Of a stretch of 64,000 bases of DNA, positions 48,120 through 60,846 are shown piece after piece. Below the pieces are notes generated by a model. It was not told the origin of the DNA. It saw nothing but the letters and a program-made list of their open reading frames with translations, and did no database searches. Source of the stretch: Vicia villosa. Lineage: Eukaryota; Streptophyta; Magnoliopsida; Fabales; Fabaceae. Positions within the stretch are counted from its first letter, which is position 1. The number at the start of each line of letters is the position of its first letter. Where the stretch lies: contig NC_081183.1 of the NCBI RefSeq assembly GCF_029867415.1, positions 195,951,563 through 196,015,562 of the forward strand, given 5' to 3'. The position numbers and the translations under genes are program-made.

Positions 48120-50409
48120 ATATAAGAGTTTTTGTTTGTATGTTTCTCTTTTGCATTTTACCTAAATTCTACATCTTCTTCTTTATGTTTTTTTTTATTT
48201 ATATTTTTTAAATATATTGTTTTTTCTAATTTTATTGATGTTGAGTAATTGTGATTTTTGTTATAGGTGCAACATTTGGAAGTCTACACAATACATATAA
48301 ATTCTACATCTTCATTCTTTATTGATTTTACTATTCTTAATTTCTTCTAATTACTAATCTTATACCGTTTTATTTTTAATTTTGTTGATGTTTGTTGAAA
48401 AATTACAGGTATAAATTTGAAAGCATCACAAAATGTATGTACAAGATTTATATTTTTTTGTAATTTTTATCATTCTTAATTTCTTTTTATTATTTAACTT
48501 TATAGCGTTTTACTTCTTTTTTAATTCTATTTATTTTTATTAATTTTAAAAAAAAATTGTAAATACCTTGAAACATCACAAAATTTAGTTTTTAAAAAAT
48601 TGTTGAAATGTGGTATTGAAACAAATTACACGTTCTAAAATGGTTGTGTTTACCTTTTATTATTCATATTTTATTCTTAATAGATATTAATTTTATGATT
48701 TTAAATCTAAATAAAATTTGATAAATCCTTACACAATAATTCTAATAAAGAAATTGATGTCTTAATAAATTTTTGCATGACCTTGAGATAGGCTCATGAA
48801 ATTTAACTCATATCTAGATGCCGAGTAAATTAAGGGTTACACAAACTAATTTTATACCTATATGCTGTTTAAATTAAGGGTTACAAACTAATTTTATACC
48901 TTTAAATTTACTTATAGGTTGCAACTTATTTCACTTTAATTTATTTGTTGGCCTCTAAAAATTTATTATTTATCTTTTATTTTTAAATTATTTTTGTATT
49001 TTGTTCAATTTTAATTTCAAAATTCTAAATATTTTTTACATCTTTTATTATTCAATTGAGAAGGCCACATGTATTACATATAGATAGTTTATTTTTCTTA
49101 TTTATTAATTATATTCATTTTAACTTCTATTTGAAATTAAATACATAACTAATATAAAATTTATTTAACACATATTTTAAATTTATTTTTCAAACTATAT
49201 TAACTATTAATATTATTTTATTTTTATTTTATTAGTCAAAATTAAAGTTCTTTTAGTAATTGTATATTTTTATTTGATTTTATTTTATTACTTATTTATT
49301 AAAAATAAATTTTTTTCAACTAACTCTTAAATTCTCCCACTAACTTTATATTATTTAATTATTATTTTAGTAGTTTTATATTCATTTTAATTTTACTTTA
49401 TTTGTTATTTCTAAAACTAATTTTTATTACTAACCAAAATTATTTATTTTAAATTATTTAGTTAATTTTAGTAGTTAATTATTTGAAATTTTAGTTTTTA
49501 AATATAATTATATTATTATTAATCTATGTCCAATGTTATAATTTTTTTATTTTTAATAAATTGTAGTCTAAAATATTATTAAAACCCACTAATGCCATTA
49601 TAGTCTTTACTATTTTTATTAATTAAGATATTGTTTGCATATCCACTATAGCACCCAATTAATATTTCACTTTTGATTTTCTAACTTCTAATGCATGCAT
49701 ATTTTCTTGGTTTTGTTTCTTAGTATTAAATTAGATATTAATTTTAGACAACTTTTTTAACAATAAAAGTTTTTATATAATTTTTCTTTGGTATTTTAAA
49801 GATGTATTTTGATTTCTAATGCATGAATATAATGCATAAAATGCATAAAATTATACTATTTTATTTTTTAGTCGTATTAGTTCCTGTTTGTATAAAATTA
49901 AATATCAATTTTAGACAATATTTTATTATATTAAAAATAACTTTAACAAATTCTTATATGTAATTATGTACAACTATTTTATAACATGAAATTATATATT
50001 ACTATTCTGTGCATCGCACTCCTATTTTTTTTGTTATGATTGGCACCATTTTAGATGGTTTGTTACTACAATTATTTAAATTAATGGTATTTACTAATAA
50101 TTTACTAATTTACTAATTACTTACTAAAATTAATGTAATTGTTTTACATTTACAAGAACTAACTCTACAAACTCTAAAAACTCACTATTATATATAGACA
50201 CAGAAAATACTTTGAAACTGTGATCTCCTTAAACGAAATATCTATGCTTCATATCATTTTTATATCGGCTACATACACACGTTACGAATTCAACTTGCTG
50301 TTTAAACAGAAAACCAGATAATTTATTCATTTTATATTATATGATTTAATCATTTTATATTTTGATTTTAACTAATTTAAACCTTTTAGGTAACATAATT
50401 TACATTCAA
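48120..50409. other. Helitron 5' non-coding region
   Basis: A+T-rich with no frame. It includes a GTGCATCGCAC motif (50009-50019) identical to the core of the element's own 3' hairpin but without a CTAG end nearby. It probably holds the leader of the transposase transcript. Confidence 0.5.
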
Positions 50410-53400
50410 ATGTCTGCTTCCACCAATAACTCAAGAGGAGCTACATCAAAATTAGGTCCTGGAAAATATATCATAAAGAAAAATAAACTCTCAAAAGCAT
50501 CGGTTAATCACCATAGTATTTTTTTAGATGATTCCCCGATTATATCGATGCAAGGTAAATGTTACAATTAATGCACTTAATTAATTAATTGCCTATAATT
50601 TAATTGATAAATAATTATTTCAATGTTTTAATAACTAAATTCCTATATCTGCCCTAAATAATTTTTGTATGCAGATAAACTTAATGATCAGTCTATAATG
50701 CCACAGACAATTAGCGCCTCTCAACATACTCATTTTGAACTCAATCAAATAGGTAATTTAATTAAATATCTAATGTCCTATTAGTTATTCTTGCTCATGG
50801 TTTGATTTTTAATATAACATAATAATTTGTAAAATATGAAAAACTGACAACTTCGTAACAAATGCTATGCAGGTTCATCAACTAATTTAGATGATGATTC
50901 TATTAATCATGCCAATAACTTACACAATGATTATTCTGATCATATAGTGATTAATACATCTGGTAATGTATCACTGTCTAAATTAAAAGTATTTCTACAT
51001 TTAATTTTGCATCAGTTTCATGTCACTTTGTATGACATGGTAGTAAATGTTTTTCACAGAACAAATGTCTCAATACTGGGATATTGGAGAACCAAATTCA
51101 GTTTGTAATTATTGTGGTGCAATCATGTGGTTTGAAGAAAGAGTACAAAAGCAATATAATGCAACATATCCTAAATTTTCTATGTGTTGTTCTCAAGGAA
51201 GAATTGTGCTTCCTCATTACAAGAAAGCACCTCAACCATTGCACGATTTATTTCACAAACATGACACAAGAAGCAAATTATTTATGGATAACATTAGATC
51301 ATTCAATAGTATGTTTGCTTTCACTTCTATGGGTGGTAAAATTCACGGTGAAATAAATAATGGCCATGCACCTCCAATGTTTGTCATGAATGGCGAGAAC
51401 TATCATCAAATCGGAAGTCTCCTCCCTCTTCCTGGAAGTCAGCCTAAATTTGCTCAATTATACATTTACGACACTGAAAATGAGATAAAGAACAGAATGG
51501 AAGTGGTTAGGTATTTATTTCACTGTGAAGTTTACATTATAAAATACTTTTAATATATAAATAAATCTGCACAACTAATTTTGTTTCTTTTTCTAGAATG
51601 GAAGACAATGCTGCATCACTGAAAGCCGGAATAGTTAATGAAATAAAGGATGTTCTTGACGAATATAATCAATATTGTAAACATTATAGAATGGTTCGTC
51701 AAAAAATCAATGAATGTAATGTACCAATATTGCGGTTGCGAATAATAGGTAAGAGAGGTTATGACGGCCGGAGATACAATCTACCCACGACTTCAGAGGT
51801 AGCTGCATTAATTGTAGGTGACTTTGATAGTGCTGAATTTGAGAGAGATATCATTGTTGAGACTCAATCCGGATGGTTAAAGCGTATTTCAATTTTGAGT
51901 TCAGCTTACTTGCCATTGCAATATCCATTACTATTTCCTCGAGGAGAGGATGGATATTGGGAAGGAATCCAATACAATGATGTATCAAATGCACCAACAA
52001 TAAAAAGACAAATGGTAACTATCAAAGAGTGGTTTTCTTATAGAATCCAACAGAGGGAAAATGACTTGGCTCCATTGTTGTTTGCTAAACGTTTATTTCA
52101 ACAGTTTTTGGTTGATGGGTATAGCATGATAGAGTCTTCCAGATTAAAATGGGTTCGAAACCATCAAAAAGAATTGAGGGCCGACATGTATAAAGGTCTC
52201 ACAGAGGCAATTCTAAGAGGAGAGACTGATCCTTCAACCACAGGAAGACGAATTGTGTTGCCGTCAAGTTTTGTAGGAGGCACGCGGTACATGCTTCAAA
52301 ACTACCAAGATGCTATGGCTATTTGTGCATGGACTGGATATCCTGATTTATTTATTACTTTTACATGCAATCAAAAATGGCCTGAATTGGTTACATTTTT
52401 GTCTAAATACAATCTAAAATCAGAAGACAGACCTGATTTAGTTTGCAGAATATTCAAGATTAAACTTGATCATTTGATAAAGGATATAAAGAAAGGACAC
52501 TTATTCGGAAAAGTCAAAGCAGGTATTTATCTAATTATATTTTAATATTGAATTATATGCAATTAGTTGTTAAATTTATTAATTATATATATGTTATTTT
52601 ATCTTCATGTCCAGTGATATACACAATTGAGTTTCAAAAACGTGGGTTACCACATGCTCATATTTTGGTATTTCTACATCATGAATTTCGATGCGTAAAT
52701 CCCAATGATATTGACAAAATAATTTCAGCTGAGATTCCTGATAAAGAAGCTGATATAGAACTATTTAAAATAGTCTCTTCACTTATGATTCATGGTTCAT
52801 GCGGTGCTCAAAATAAAAAATCTCCTTGCATGCAAAATGGAAAGTGCACAAAGTATTTCCCAAAGAGGTTTCTCGATAACACCACTATTGATGCAAGTGG
52901 ATATCCGATATATAGAAGGAGAGATAATGGTAATTTCATTAAAAAAGGTGAGTCTTTTGCAGATAACAGGTTTGTCGTACCATATAATAGGCATCTACTA
53001 CTAAAATACAATGCTCATATAAATGTTGAATGGTGCAATCAGTATCGATCTATTAAGTATCTTTTTAAGTATGTCAACAAAGGGCATGATCGTGTTACCG
53101 CTAGGTTCTATAATAGTGCCAACGGAACCAATGATTCGGAAATTTCTGATGAAATCAAAATGTATTATGACTGTAGATATTTGTCATCGTGTGAAGCAGC
53201 TTGGAGAATATTTAGTTTTGACATTAACTATAGAGAACCTTCTGTTGAGCGACTACCTTTTCATTTAGAAAATCAACAATATATTGTTTACGACGATGTT
53301 GCTCCAATTAACCGAGTTATCAATAAGCCAAATATAGAAAATACCAAATTTCTGGCATGGATGGAAGCAAATAAAAAATTCGAGGAAGGAAGAAATCTTA

Positions 53401-55626
53401 CATACAATCAATTTCCTTTGAAATTTGTTTGGAAAGACTCTGAAAAACAGTGGTCTCCCCGTAAAAAAGGTTTCACAATTGGTAGAGTTCATTTTGCACC
53501 ACCTGGATCGGGTGAGAGATATTATTTGAGGACTTTGCTTAATTATGTCAAAGGTCCACGAAATTATCAGGAAATCAAGACAGTAAACAACGTGTTGTAT
53601 GATACATTTAAAGACACATGTTTTGCTATGGGTTTACTACATGATGATAAAGAATACATAGATGCCATTATAGAGTCCAGCAATTGGGGTACAGGTACTT
53701 TTTTGCGAAAATTATTTGCAACCCTTTTAATTTCAAAACAACTATCCAGGCCAGAAGATGTTTGGCATAAAACATGGCAGTATTTGGGTGATGACATCTT
53801 ACATAGGCAAAGACTCATTCTTCAACTTCCAGGTAATTGTATATACATTATATACTCTAATTTTATACATGTAACACTAACTTGGATCATATACATTTTT
53901 TATCTAATCAACTAAATTTTTATATTTTCCATTCTGCTAAACTTATTTAATTATTATGGCAGATTTGGAATTATCAGATGATGACATAAAAAGTTTAGTA
54001 TTACAAGATCTCAAATCATTCTTACAGAGCAATAATAGGAGTTTAAGTGATTTTCCCACAATGCCTCAAATAGATGCATCTCTTACATCTGAAAGCCAAA
54101 ATAGACTCATTTATGATGAGTTAAATTATGATACACAACTTTTGGCTATAGAACATACTCAATTAATGTCAACTATGACTGTTGAACAGAGAACAGTATA
54201 TGACAAAATTATGGCACGAGTCGAAGAAAATAAACCAGGCATTTTTTTCCTATATGGGTATGGTGGTACTGGAAAAACTTACATTTGGAGGGCCATGTCA
54301 GCAGCATTAAGATCTAAAGGAGATATTGTCTTAACAGTGGCATCGAGTGGAATTGCTGCTTTGCTTATTCCTGGAGGAAGAACAGCCCATTCAAGATTCT
54401 CTATACCGCTAGACATTGATGAGTATTCCACTTGCGGTATTGATCAAAATACCCCTTTAGCACAATTGATAGCAAAAACAAAACTCATTATATGGGATGA
54501 AGCTCCAATGCTCCATAAACATTGTTTTGAAGCTGTTGATAGAACATTCAGAGATGTTCTTCGATTTTGTAATAACGGAAATTTAAATATTCCTTTTGGG
54601 GGAAAGGTTATTGTTTTTGGAGGAGACTTCAGACAAATTCTACCAGTTATTCCTAAAGCAACAAGACAAGATGTGGTTCATGCTACCATTAACTCCTCAT
54701 ATCTTTGGAATTATTGTGAAGTTCTGACGTTGCATACAAATATGAGGCTACTTACTGGGAGCCCTGATGTTGATGTTAGACAAAGAAAATTGTTTTCAGA
54801 TTGGGTGTTAGGAATTGGTGATGGAACAATTGGAGAACAAGGTGATGACTATATCACACTTGAAATTCCAGATGATTTACTAATTAAAAGTTCAACAGAT
54901 TCTATTTCATCTATTGTTCATAGCATTTATCCGTCATTTTTGGATAACATGAATGATCCATCTTTTTTTCAAGACAGAGCTATACTTGCCCCAAAAAACG
55001 ATATTGTTGATAACATTAATGACTACATGTTATCATTAATTCCCACTGAATTAAAAACGTATCTAAGTTTTGACACTCCATACTCGGCGAATCCAGATAT
55101 CGATGTGCCTAATGATGTACACACACCCGAATTTTTAAACACCATTAGTGCATCTGGCCTTCCTAATCATGAGTTGAAACTCAAGGTTGGAGTACCTGTA
55201 ATGTTATTAAGAAATATAGATCAATCTTCTGGATTATGCAATGGAACTCGACTAATCATCACAAAAATGGGAAAATATGTGCTTGAAGGAAAGATTTTAT
55301 CAGGAAGAAACATTGGTAATAAGGTGTATATACCTAGGTTGTCATTGACACCTTCTAATCCAAGAATTCCTTTTAAATTTCAACGGAGACAATTCCCTTT
55401 GGTTATTTCATTTGCAATGACTATTAATAAAAGTCAAGGACAGTCTTTGAAGCATGTTGGAGTTTATCTTCCACAGTCTGTTTTCTCACATGGACAATTA
55501 TATGTTGCCATTTCAAGAGTCACATCAAGGATCGGTTTGAAATTATTGATAGCTACGGATGAGGGTCAACATACAAATAACACATTAAATGTCGTTTACA
55601 AAGAAGTGTTTCAAAATTTAAAATAA
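50410..55626 (+). CDS. Helitron Rep-helicase transposase (Helitron_like_N + Pif1-type helicase)
   Basis: Seven exons, 50410-50554, 50675-50752, 50873-50962, 51060-51510, 51597-52522, 52615-53832 and 53963-55626, all with GT-AG introns and matching phase, sum to 4572 nt: 1523 residues and a stop, with no interruption. Residues 1-104 are Ser/Asn/Asp-rich. A Cys-rich segment ([10 protein letters not shown]) follows, then the Helitron-like N region with [12 protein letters not shown]. The HUH nuclease motif GLPHAHIL has His577 and His579. The two-tyrosine motif [11 protein letters not shown] has Tyr712 and Tyr716, the catalytic residues of rolling-circle Rep. The helicase has Walker [10 protein letters not shown] (about 1068-1076), Walker B IIWDEAP, and the C-terminal INKSQGQSL and [10 protein letters not shown] motifs of the Pif1/RecD-like family. 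All key residues are present, so the protein could be active. Start codon choice (MSASTNNS) is the least certain part. Confidence 0.9.
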
Positions 55627-55834
55627 TTGTTACTCATCTATTTCATTTTTTAATTTCATCAAACTTTTACTATGAATATTACATTTATGTCATTTACTGA
55701 CTTCTTATTTTTATTCTATTTTTATATTTGTTTTGCTCTCTTTTATTATCGTTACATTTTAGGTAATATATCTATTTAATTTATAAATTACTTTTACGGA
55801 GATTTTACATTTATTACTAATTAAATATAACTTT

Positions 55835-55862
55835 CCCGTGCATCGCACGGGTAGACGTCTAG
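55835..55862 (+). other. Helitron 3' terminal hairpin and CTAG end
   Basis: A perfect 7-bp stem (CCCGTGC/GCACGGG) with loop ATC is followed by TAGACGTCTAG. The terminal CTAG is followed by T. This is the canonical rolling-circle termination signal. Confidence 0.93.
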
Positions 55863-55877
55863 TATGTGCATTTTATT

Positions 55878-57670
55878 CTAGTTATGTAATGAAAAGAAAC
55901 AGATTAAAAAAGATATTCTAGTATGTGCATTTTATTTATGTTAAATTTAGCTAACTGTATGGTTGGCCAAATCCATGTCTGATTAAATGTAACAACTCTC
56001 ATACTGATTCCATATGTCGTTCCCCTTTCACTAATTATTATTTTAATTGATTTCTCAATGTTTTATGCTTTGTTGTTAATTGAATCTAAAGATATTGATG
56101 CGATATGACATAAGAGAATAATATGTTATTTTAACCTTTTACTTATTGAGTTAGAATACGCCATACACTATGTCATAGAGGAATATGTATATTTTGTAAA
56201 TATGATAAAAGGAATATGAAGATAAACCATTGGCATATGGCTGCTTATTTTTTGTGTTTTACTTTCATAATGCCTTCTTTGTTTTGGCTTATTTGATTTT
56301 AGCTTTAACTTGCTTTTCGAATCTTGGCTCGTCAATATTGTTTGCTATGTGGAACAAATAAAACACATACAAGGTAAACTAATTAATTAATTAACTCAAC
56401 TAAGAATAGATAGTGGAATTTGTAGAGGAAAAAAATTGTTATTTGCTCGAAGGTGATGGTGGAGTCCGACTCAAAAACCGCTGTTGATATTGTTAACAGA
56501 GTCCAGAAGCATAAGTTGTCAATGAGTAACTTAGTGTTTCATATTCATGGCTACATGGCTTTGTTGGAGAATGTGAAAATCAGTCATGTTTATAGAGAAG
56601 CAAATGGTTGTGCAAATTTGTTAGCCAATCATGGTAAGAGTGTGAATGGAAGATACAAGAGCTTTTTGGAGATGCCATTGTGGATCAAAGATGCTTTTGA
56701 GAAAGATAAGGGTGGTTTTGTTTATTCTAGAATTGTTGCTGCTTAGTTTTCTTTTTCCTTGGGCTTAGGCCCTCCTTATAATCAAAAAAAAAATTGTTAC
56801 TCAAATATACGTAGATATAAATCAACGTGTCATTTTTTATCTGCAAAATATATGATAACAATAAGAAATATTGGCGCAACAATTAAGAGAGAGTCGAACG
56901 AGAAACATTCTTAATATGTGAGACGAGAAACATATATTTGTAAAAGACAGGCCACTTATTCATCCAAAACCTTATGTTGGTAGGTGAGTGAGTTCTCCTA
57001 CTTATAAATGCTCAAATCACCACATTCGTATTCAATGTGAAACTATTTCTCCACTACTCACATTTGTTATATTCTCAACACTCCCCCTCAAGTGTGAGTC
57101 CACAATGCTCTCACTCAAATAGAAGTTCTCTCTTCCACGTACACTTGTACCACCGTTGACTCTCTTGAACGAGACATTCTTATCCACATGTGGGATGTTT
57201 ACCCACGAGTCCATGTGGAGATACTTTCGATCCAAGTAAGTTGGTCCCGTTGACTGTCTTTAACAGGACATTCTTACCCACATGCGGGACGTTTACCCAC
57301 GAGATCATGTGGTTAGACTTTCAATCCAAGTAAATTGGTTTCTTTTACAAACCAAAATTTGATACTACTATTTATTGGCTCAACAATCGGAAAAAAGTCG
57401 AGCGATGAACATTTTTATTATGTAAGACTTTCTTTTAAGCAACACACAATTGTGTGGGACTTTCTTTTCGATAGTCTAACATAAAAAACTCAATAAAATA
57501 TTTAACATGTATAAATATTAATAAAACATATATTTATTTTGTCATATTTAAATTGGAACTAATTTATTTTTGCATTTAAAAAAAAAACCTGCGAATAATT
57601 TATCCAAAATTTTTAGAGGGAGTTGACTCCAACTAAAATAAAAAATCAATTGAAAATAAATTTTCTAAAT
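55878..57670. repeat. 1793-bp direct duplication, right copy
   Basis: Partner of 45575-47367. It is preceded by the 15-bp stretch 55863-55877 (TATGTGCATTTTATT), which also occurs inside each copy (45619-45633). It is followed by unique DNA starting TAAATACATC. Confidence 0.95.
56453..56791 (+). pseudogene. LINE 3' end with RNase H-like domain, right copy
   Basis: Identical in protein to the frame at 46150-46443. It lies within the right copy of the 1793-bp duplication and shares the CCTTGGGCTTAGGCCCTCCT tail and A-run. It is not an independent LINE insertion. Confidence 0.7.
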
Positions 57671-58061
57671 TAAATACATCTAATCCAAAATTTAAACAAT
57701 ATATTTGACCTAATAGACACATTTGTTTATATTTTATTTAAAAAATAAAGTATAATATGAGAAAAATGTAATATTTTTTAAAGACAATTGGGTTTAGTAC
57801 AAGACTCTCGAACAAAATTCCAATTGTAAAATATTCAAACATTAATCAATAAATACCCTGTCCCACCACGAAACATCACTCTGCATCCTCATTTATGACC
57901 CATCTGGCATCTCTGTTATTTCACAAACTCTTTCAAAAAATTGTTAGAAAATAGAATAGTTAACCAAACCACCCTCTTCCTCAATCTCTCTTTCACTCAC
58001 TCTCTCTTTCATGAAAAGATAGACTACATTTTTTTCTTACTACTTTCTTTCACTCTTTCTA
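57671..58061 (+). promoter_or_regulatory. Upstream region and CT-rich leader of the zinc-finger gene
   Basis: A CT-rich tract (about 57965-58055, with CTCTCTCTTTC blocks) immediately precedes the ATG and looks like a plant 5' leader. No TATA box could be singled out. The right copy of the 1793-bp duplication ends only about 390 bp upstream of the start codon. Confidence 0.45.
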
Positions 58062-60846
58062 ATGGCTCTCCTCACTATTCCTCCTGAACAATCCCACTCC
58101 AAAAAAACACTCTCAAAACAAAAACACAAAAATCAACAACAACAACAACAGAATCAAAAGCAAAAACAGAAACAGAAGCAGAAACAGAAACAAAAACAAA
58201 AACAAAAGCCACCATCTTCATGGGACCAAATCAAAAACATCCTAACTTGCAAACAGATCGAAGGCTCCACAGTCCACGATCCTTCAAAACCAAACAACAG
58301 TTACTCAAAATTAGGTTCATCTTGTAGCTCAATTTGTAGCTTCAGAGATGCCGTTCATGGAAACACTCGAGTTGTTCATAGGTCTGATAATTCATCACCA
58401 GAAAGTAGCATCTTAGGTCAAGAAACAAGTTTACTCAAAAGAAAACCTGTCACTACCACTGCCACTGCTTCTTCATCATCATCAAGAACTCGTTCTACAT
58501 CATGTTCTGCGAAATCCAACGGTGGAAATAACTACACGTCATCATCTTCCAGAGGAATGCAGTTCAGAAAACTCTCTGGATGTTATGAATGTCACATGAT
58601 CGTTGACCCTAGCAGGTAAATAATGGAGAACATTTTCTTCTTTGTTTTTGCTAAATTCTAACACAAAAACGGCAGCGGCAAAACCATATCAACAGGTTCC
58701 GATATTACATAATATTATTCACTGTTTTTATATTAAAAAATAAATTATGATTAATTCACGCTGTCAAAACATCGGTAGTGACCGAAATTAAGAAAGTCTC
58801 TTCCTGATGTTTTTAAATGTTTTTTCTTTTGGTGTGATTGGAAAATGAATCAGGCTAGCGATTCCTAGGAGCACAGTGTGTGCTTGTGATCAATGCGGAG
58901 AGGTTTTCCCTAAGATTGAAAGCTTGGAGCTTCATCAAGCTGTTCGTCATGCTGGTATAATTTTCTTCTTTCTTTTCTACTTTTTTTATTCCTTTAAGAC
59001 AAGAACATGCAATAACATTAATTCCATTTATTATCACATTTACTATGTGACCATGTTTACACACTATTTGACAACATATTAACTCAAAATTTTCCATAAA
59101 TAAAAGAGTGAAATAATAGTTTTCTTTTATGTTTCAATGTACTATTTGGTAACAAGGATATAGATCTGGTGGTTTTGTTCTATACAAGCTAGATAGCTAT
59201 AGTTGTTATATCTTTATATCAAATTATGGGGTCGAATTTCCTTTGTGCTAAAATTCAATCATGTATGTGGGGAATCTTAAAACTAATTTAACGCAAGCTT
59301 CGAAATTTGAAAAAGGGGAAGCAAAAAGGACCACCATCCATGCATGTCATTATAAGATTGTACTATAATTTAGCATTTTATTTTAATCAACGCTTTAATT
59401 GTTCTCATAAAACAAAACTATAGAACTCTGTAACATCCACATAGATGTAAATTTTAAAAAAATTTATAGCACTGATGCATCACCATCAGCTATTGACTCA
59501 CAATATTTAACACTTGTGCACATGCACCCACCAAAAAAACAGTGCATTTGTTACTAGTCTTAAACGTACACAAGTAGTTTCTTGTTTAAGAGGGTTATAC
59601 GTAGTACGAAACAACAGCTGTATAGTGTAAGAAAAATTTAATGATCTGCATCTACCTCTTGATTTTTGGACACCAAATTTAAGAAACTGACAAAATATGA
59701 ATTTCAAATCACAAAATTACCACTATATTACAAAAGTAATTTTCAATGAACCACATGAGATGATAGAAATTTCATTCTTTTTTGACCCACACTATTTTCT
59801 TCTATAGAAAGTTCTCATTAGTCACACACTAGATTTAGTTGACACTAGTAATTATAGGCACTTCTTCATATAGAAATTCAAACCAAGTTTGCCAAGTTAT
59901 AGGGACTAGGAATCTAACCCCTTTTTATGTATATTTCCCATATATATTTGTAGCCGCAATATTACTGATGCATTATCTTTATCTTTCATTGATACAATCA
60001 TGCAATTGTAGCCACAATATTAGTGATGCGATTTTGAATCTACACATTTTTCACCACTGCGGCCACAATGTAACCACATCGCATATTATATTAGACAATT
60101 TTGCTTATATTAGTACAAATTTTTACTAAAAGACTAACATTTCAGAATTTCAAATCTTATTTGTATGCTATTTGATTAGCTAATTTTGCAAGAATTGTAC
60201 TTGTGAAACAGTTTCGGAGCTGGGTCCGGAAGATTCGGGTCGGAACATAGTGGAAATAATATTCAAGTCAAGTTGGTTGAAGAGAGAGAGTCCTATGTGT
60301 AAGATCGAACGGATATTAAAAGTCCACAACACCCAACGAACAATCCAACGGTTCGAGGAGTGCCGAGACGCAGTAAAATCCCGTGCAACCGCCACCACCA
60401 AGAAAAACCCTCGCTGCGCCGCAGACGGCAACGAACTCCTTCGTTTCCACAGCACAACTTTATCCTGCGCACTAGGCGCACGTGGATCCTCCGCCTTGTG
60501 CACCGCCGTACCTGGCTGCGGAGTGTGCACGATCATCCGCCACGGTTTTCAAAACAAAGGAGGTGTGAAAACCAACGCTAGCAGTGGTAGGGCCCACGAC
60601 AACTCCATTGGAAGGATCGGAGAAGATTCCAGAAGAGCGATGCTGGTGTGCCGTGTGATTGCCGGAAAAGTGAAGCGCGTGGCGGAGGAAGGTACGCCGC
60701 CGGTAACGGAGGAGGAAACGGTGTCGTTTGATTCTGTTGCGGGGGACGCGGGAATCTACTCGAATCTCGAGGATCTAACCGTTTTCAATCCAAGGGCTAT
60801 CCTTCCTTGTTTCGTGGTAATCTACAAGGTGCTTAATGAATGTTGA
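58062..60846 (+). CDS. Single C2H2 zinc-finger protein with conserved plant C-terminal domain
   Basis: Exons 58062-58615, 58854-58954 and 60212-60846 join at GT-AG sites in phase to 1290 nt, 429 residues. The N-terminus carries a poly-Gln/Lys tract (about residues 25-49, alternating KQ), then SSWDQIKNILTCKQIE and a Ser-rich region, then MQFRKLSGCYECHMIVDP. Exon 2 encodes the C2H2 finger CDQCGEVFPKIESLELHQAV plus RH. Exon 3 encodes the long domain VSELGPEDSGRNIVEIIFKS to CFVVIYKVLNEC, including CAADGNELLRFHSTTLSC. That layout is the plant family of C2H2-like proteins typified by Arabidopsis At1g75710, probably nuclear regulators; their targets are not known to me. The length fits the family and there is no damage. 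Intron 2 (1257 bp) is large, and the frames within it are not genes. Confidence 0.9.
58137..58210 (+). repeat. In-frame CAA/CAR-AAR trinucleotide tract
   Basis: CAACAACAACAA followed by alternating CAG/CAA and AAG/AAA codons gives Gln6 and then about nine Lys-Gln pairs in the zinc-finger protein. It is likely length-variable between individuals. Confidence 0.85.

Larger units (their letters stand above)
47367..55862 (+). mobile_element. Autonomous Helitron, apparently complete
   Basis: The 3' terminus is exact: hairpin CCCGTGC-ATC-GCACGGG (55835-55851), an 11-nt tail ending CTAG (55859-55862), then host T (55863). The 5' end is placed at TCATACTAAATTATAATCC (47367) because the left copy of the duplicated flank stops there after host A (47366). 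The implied empty site is TCTAAA/TATGTGC, an A/T target as Helitrons use. This gives 8496 bp with one intact Rep-helicase gene (50410-55626). The 5' region contains an internal 0.34-kb tandem duplication (47443-48119). Alternative 5' starts (TCTATATTTATAG at 48044 after A; TCTCTTTAGTATATAAGAG at 48110) cannot be excluded and would shorten the element by 0.7 kb. Confidence 0.8.

Noticed and set aside
60180..60581. Other frames overlapping the zinc-finger third exon
   Set aside because: They overlap the well-supported coding frame at 60212-60846 and have no splice continuity.
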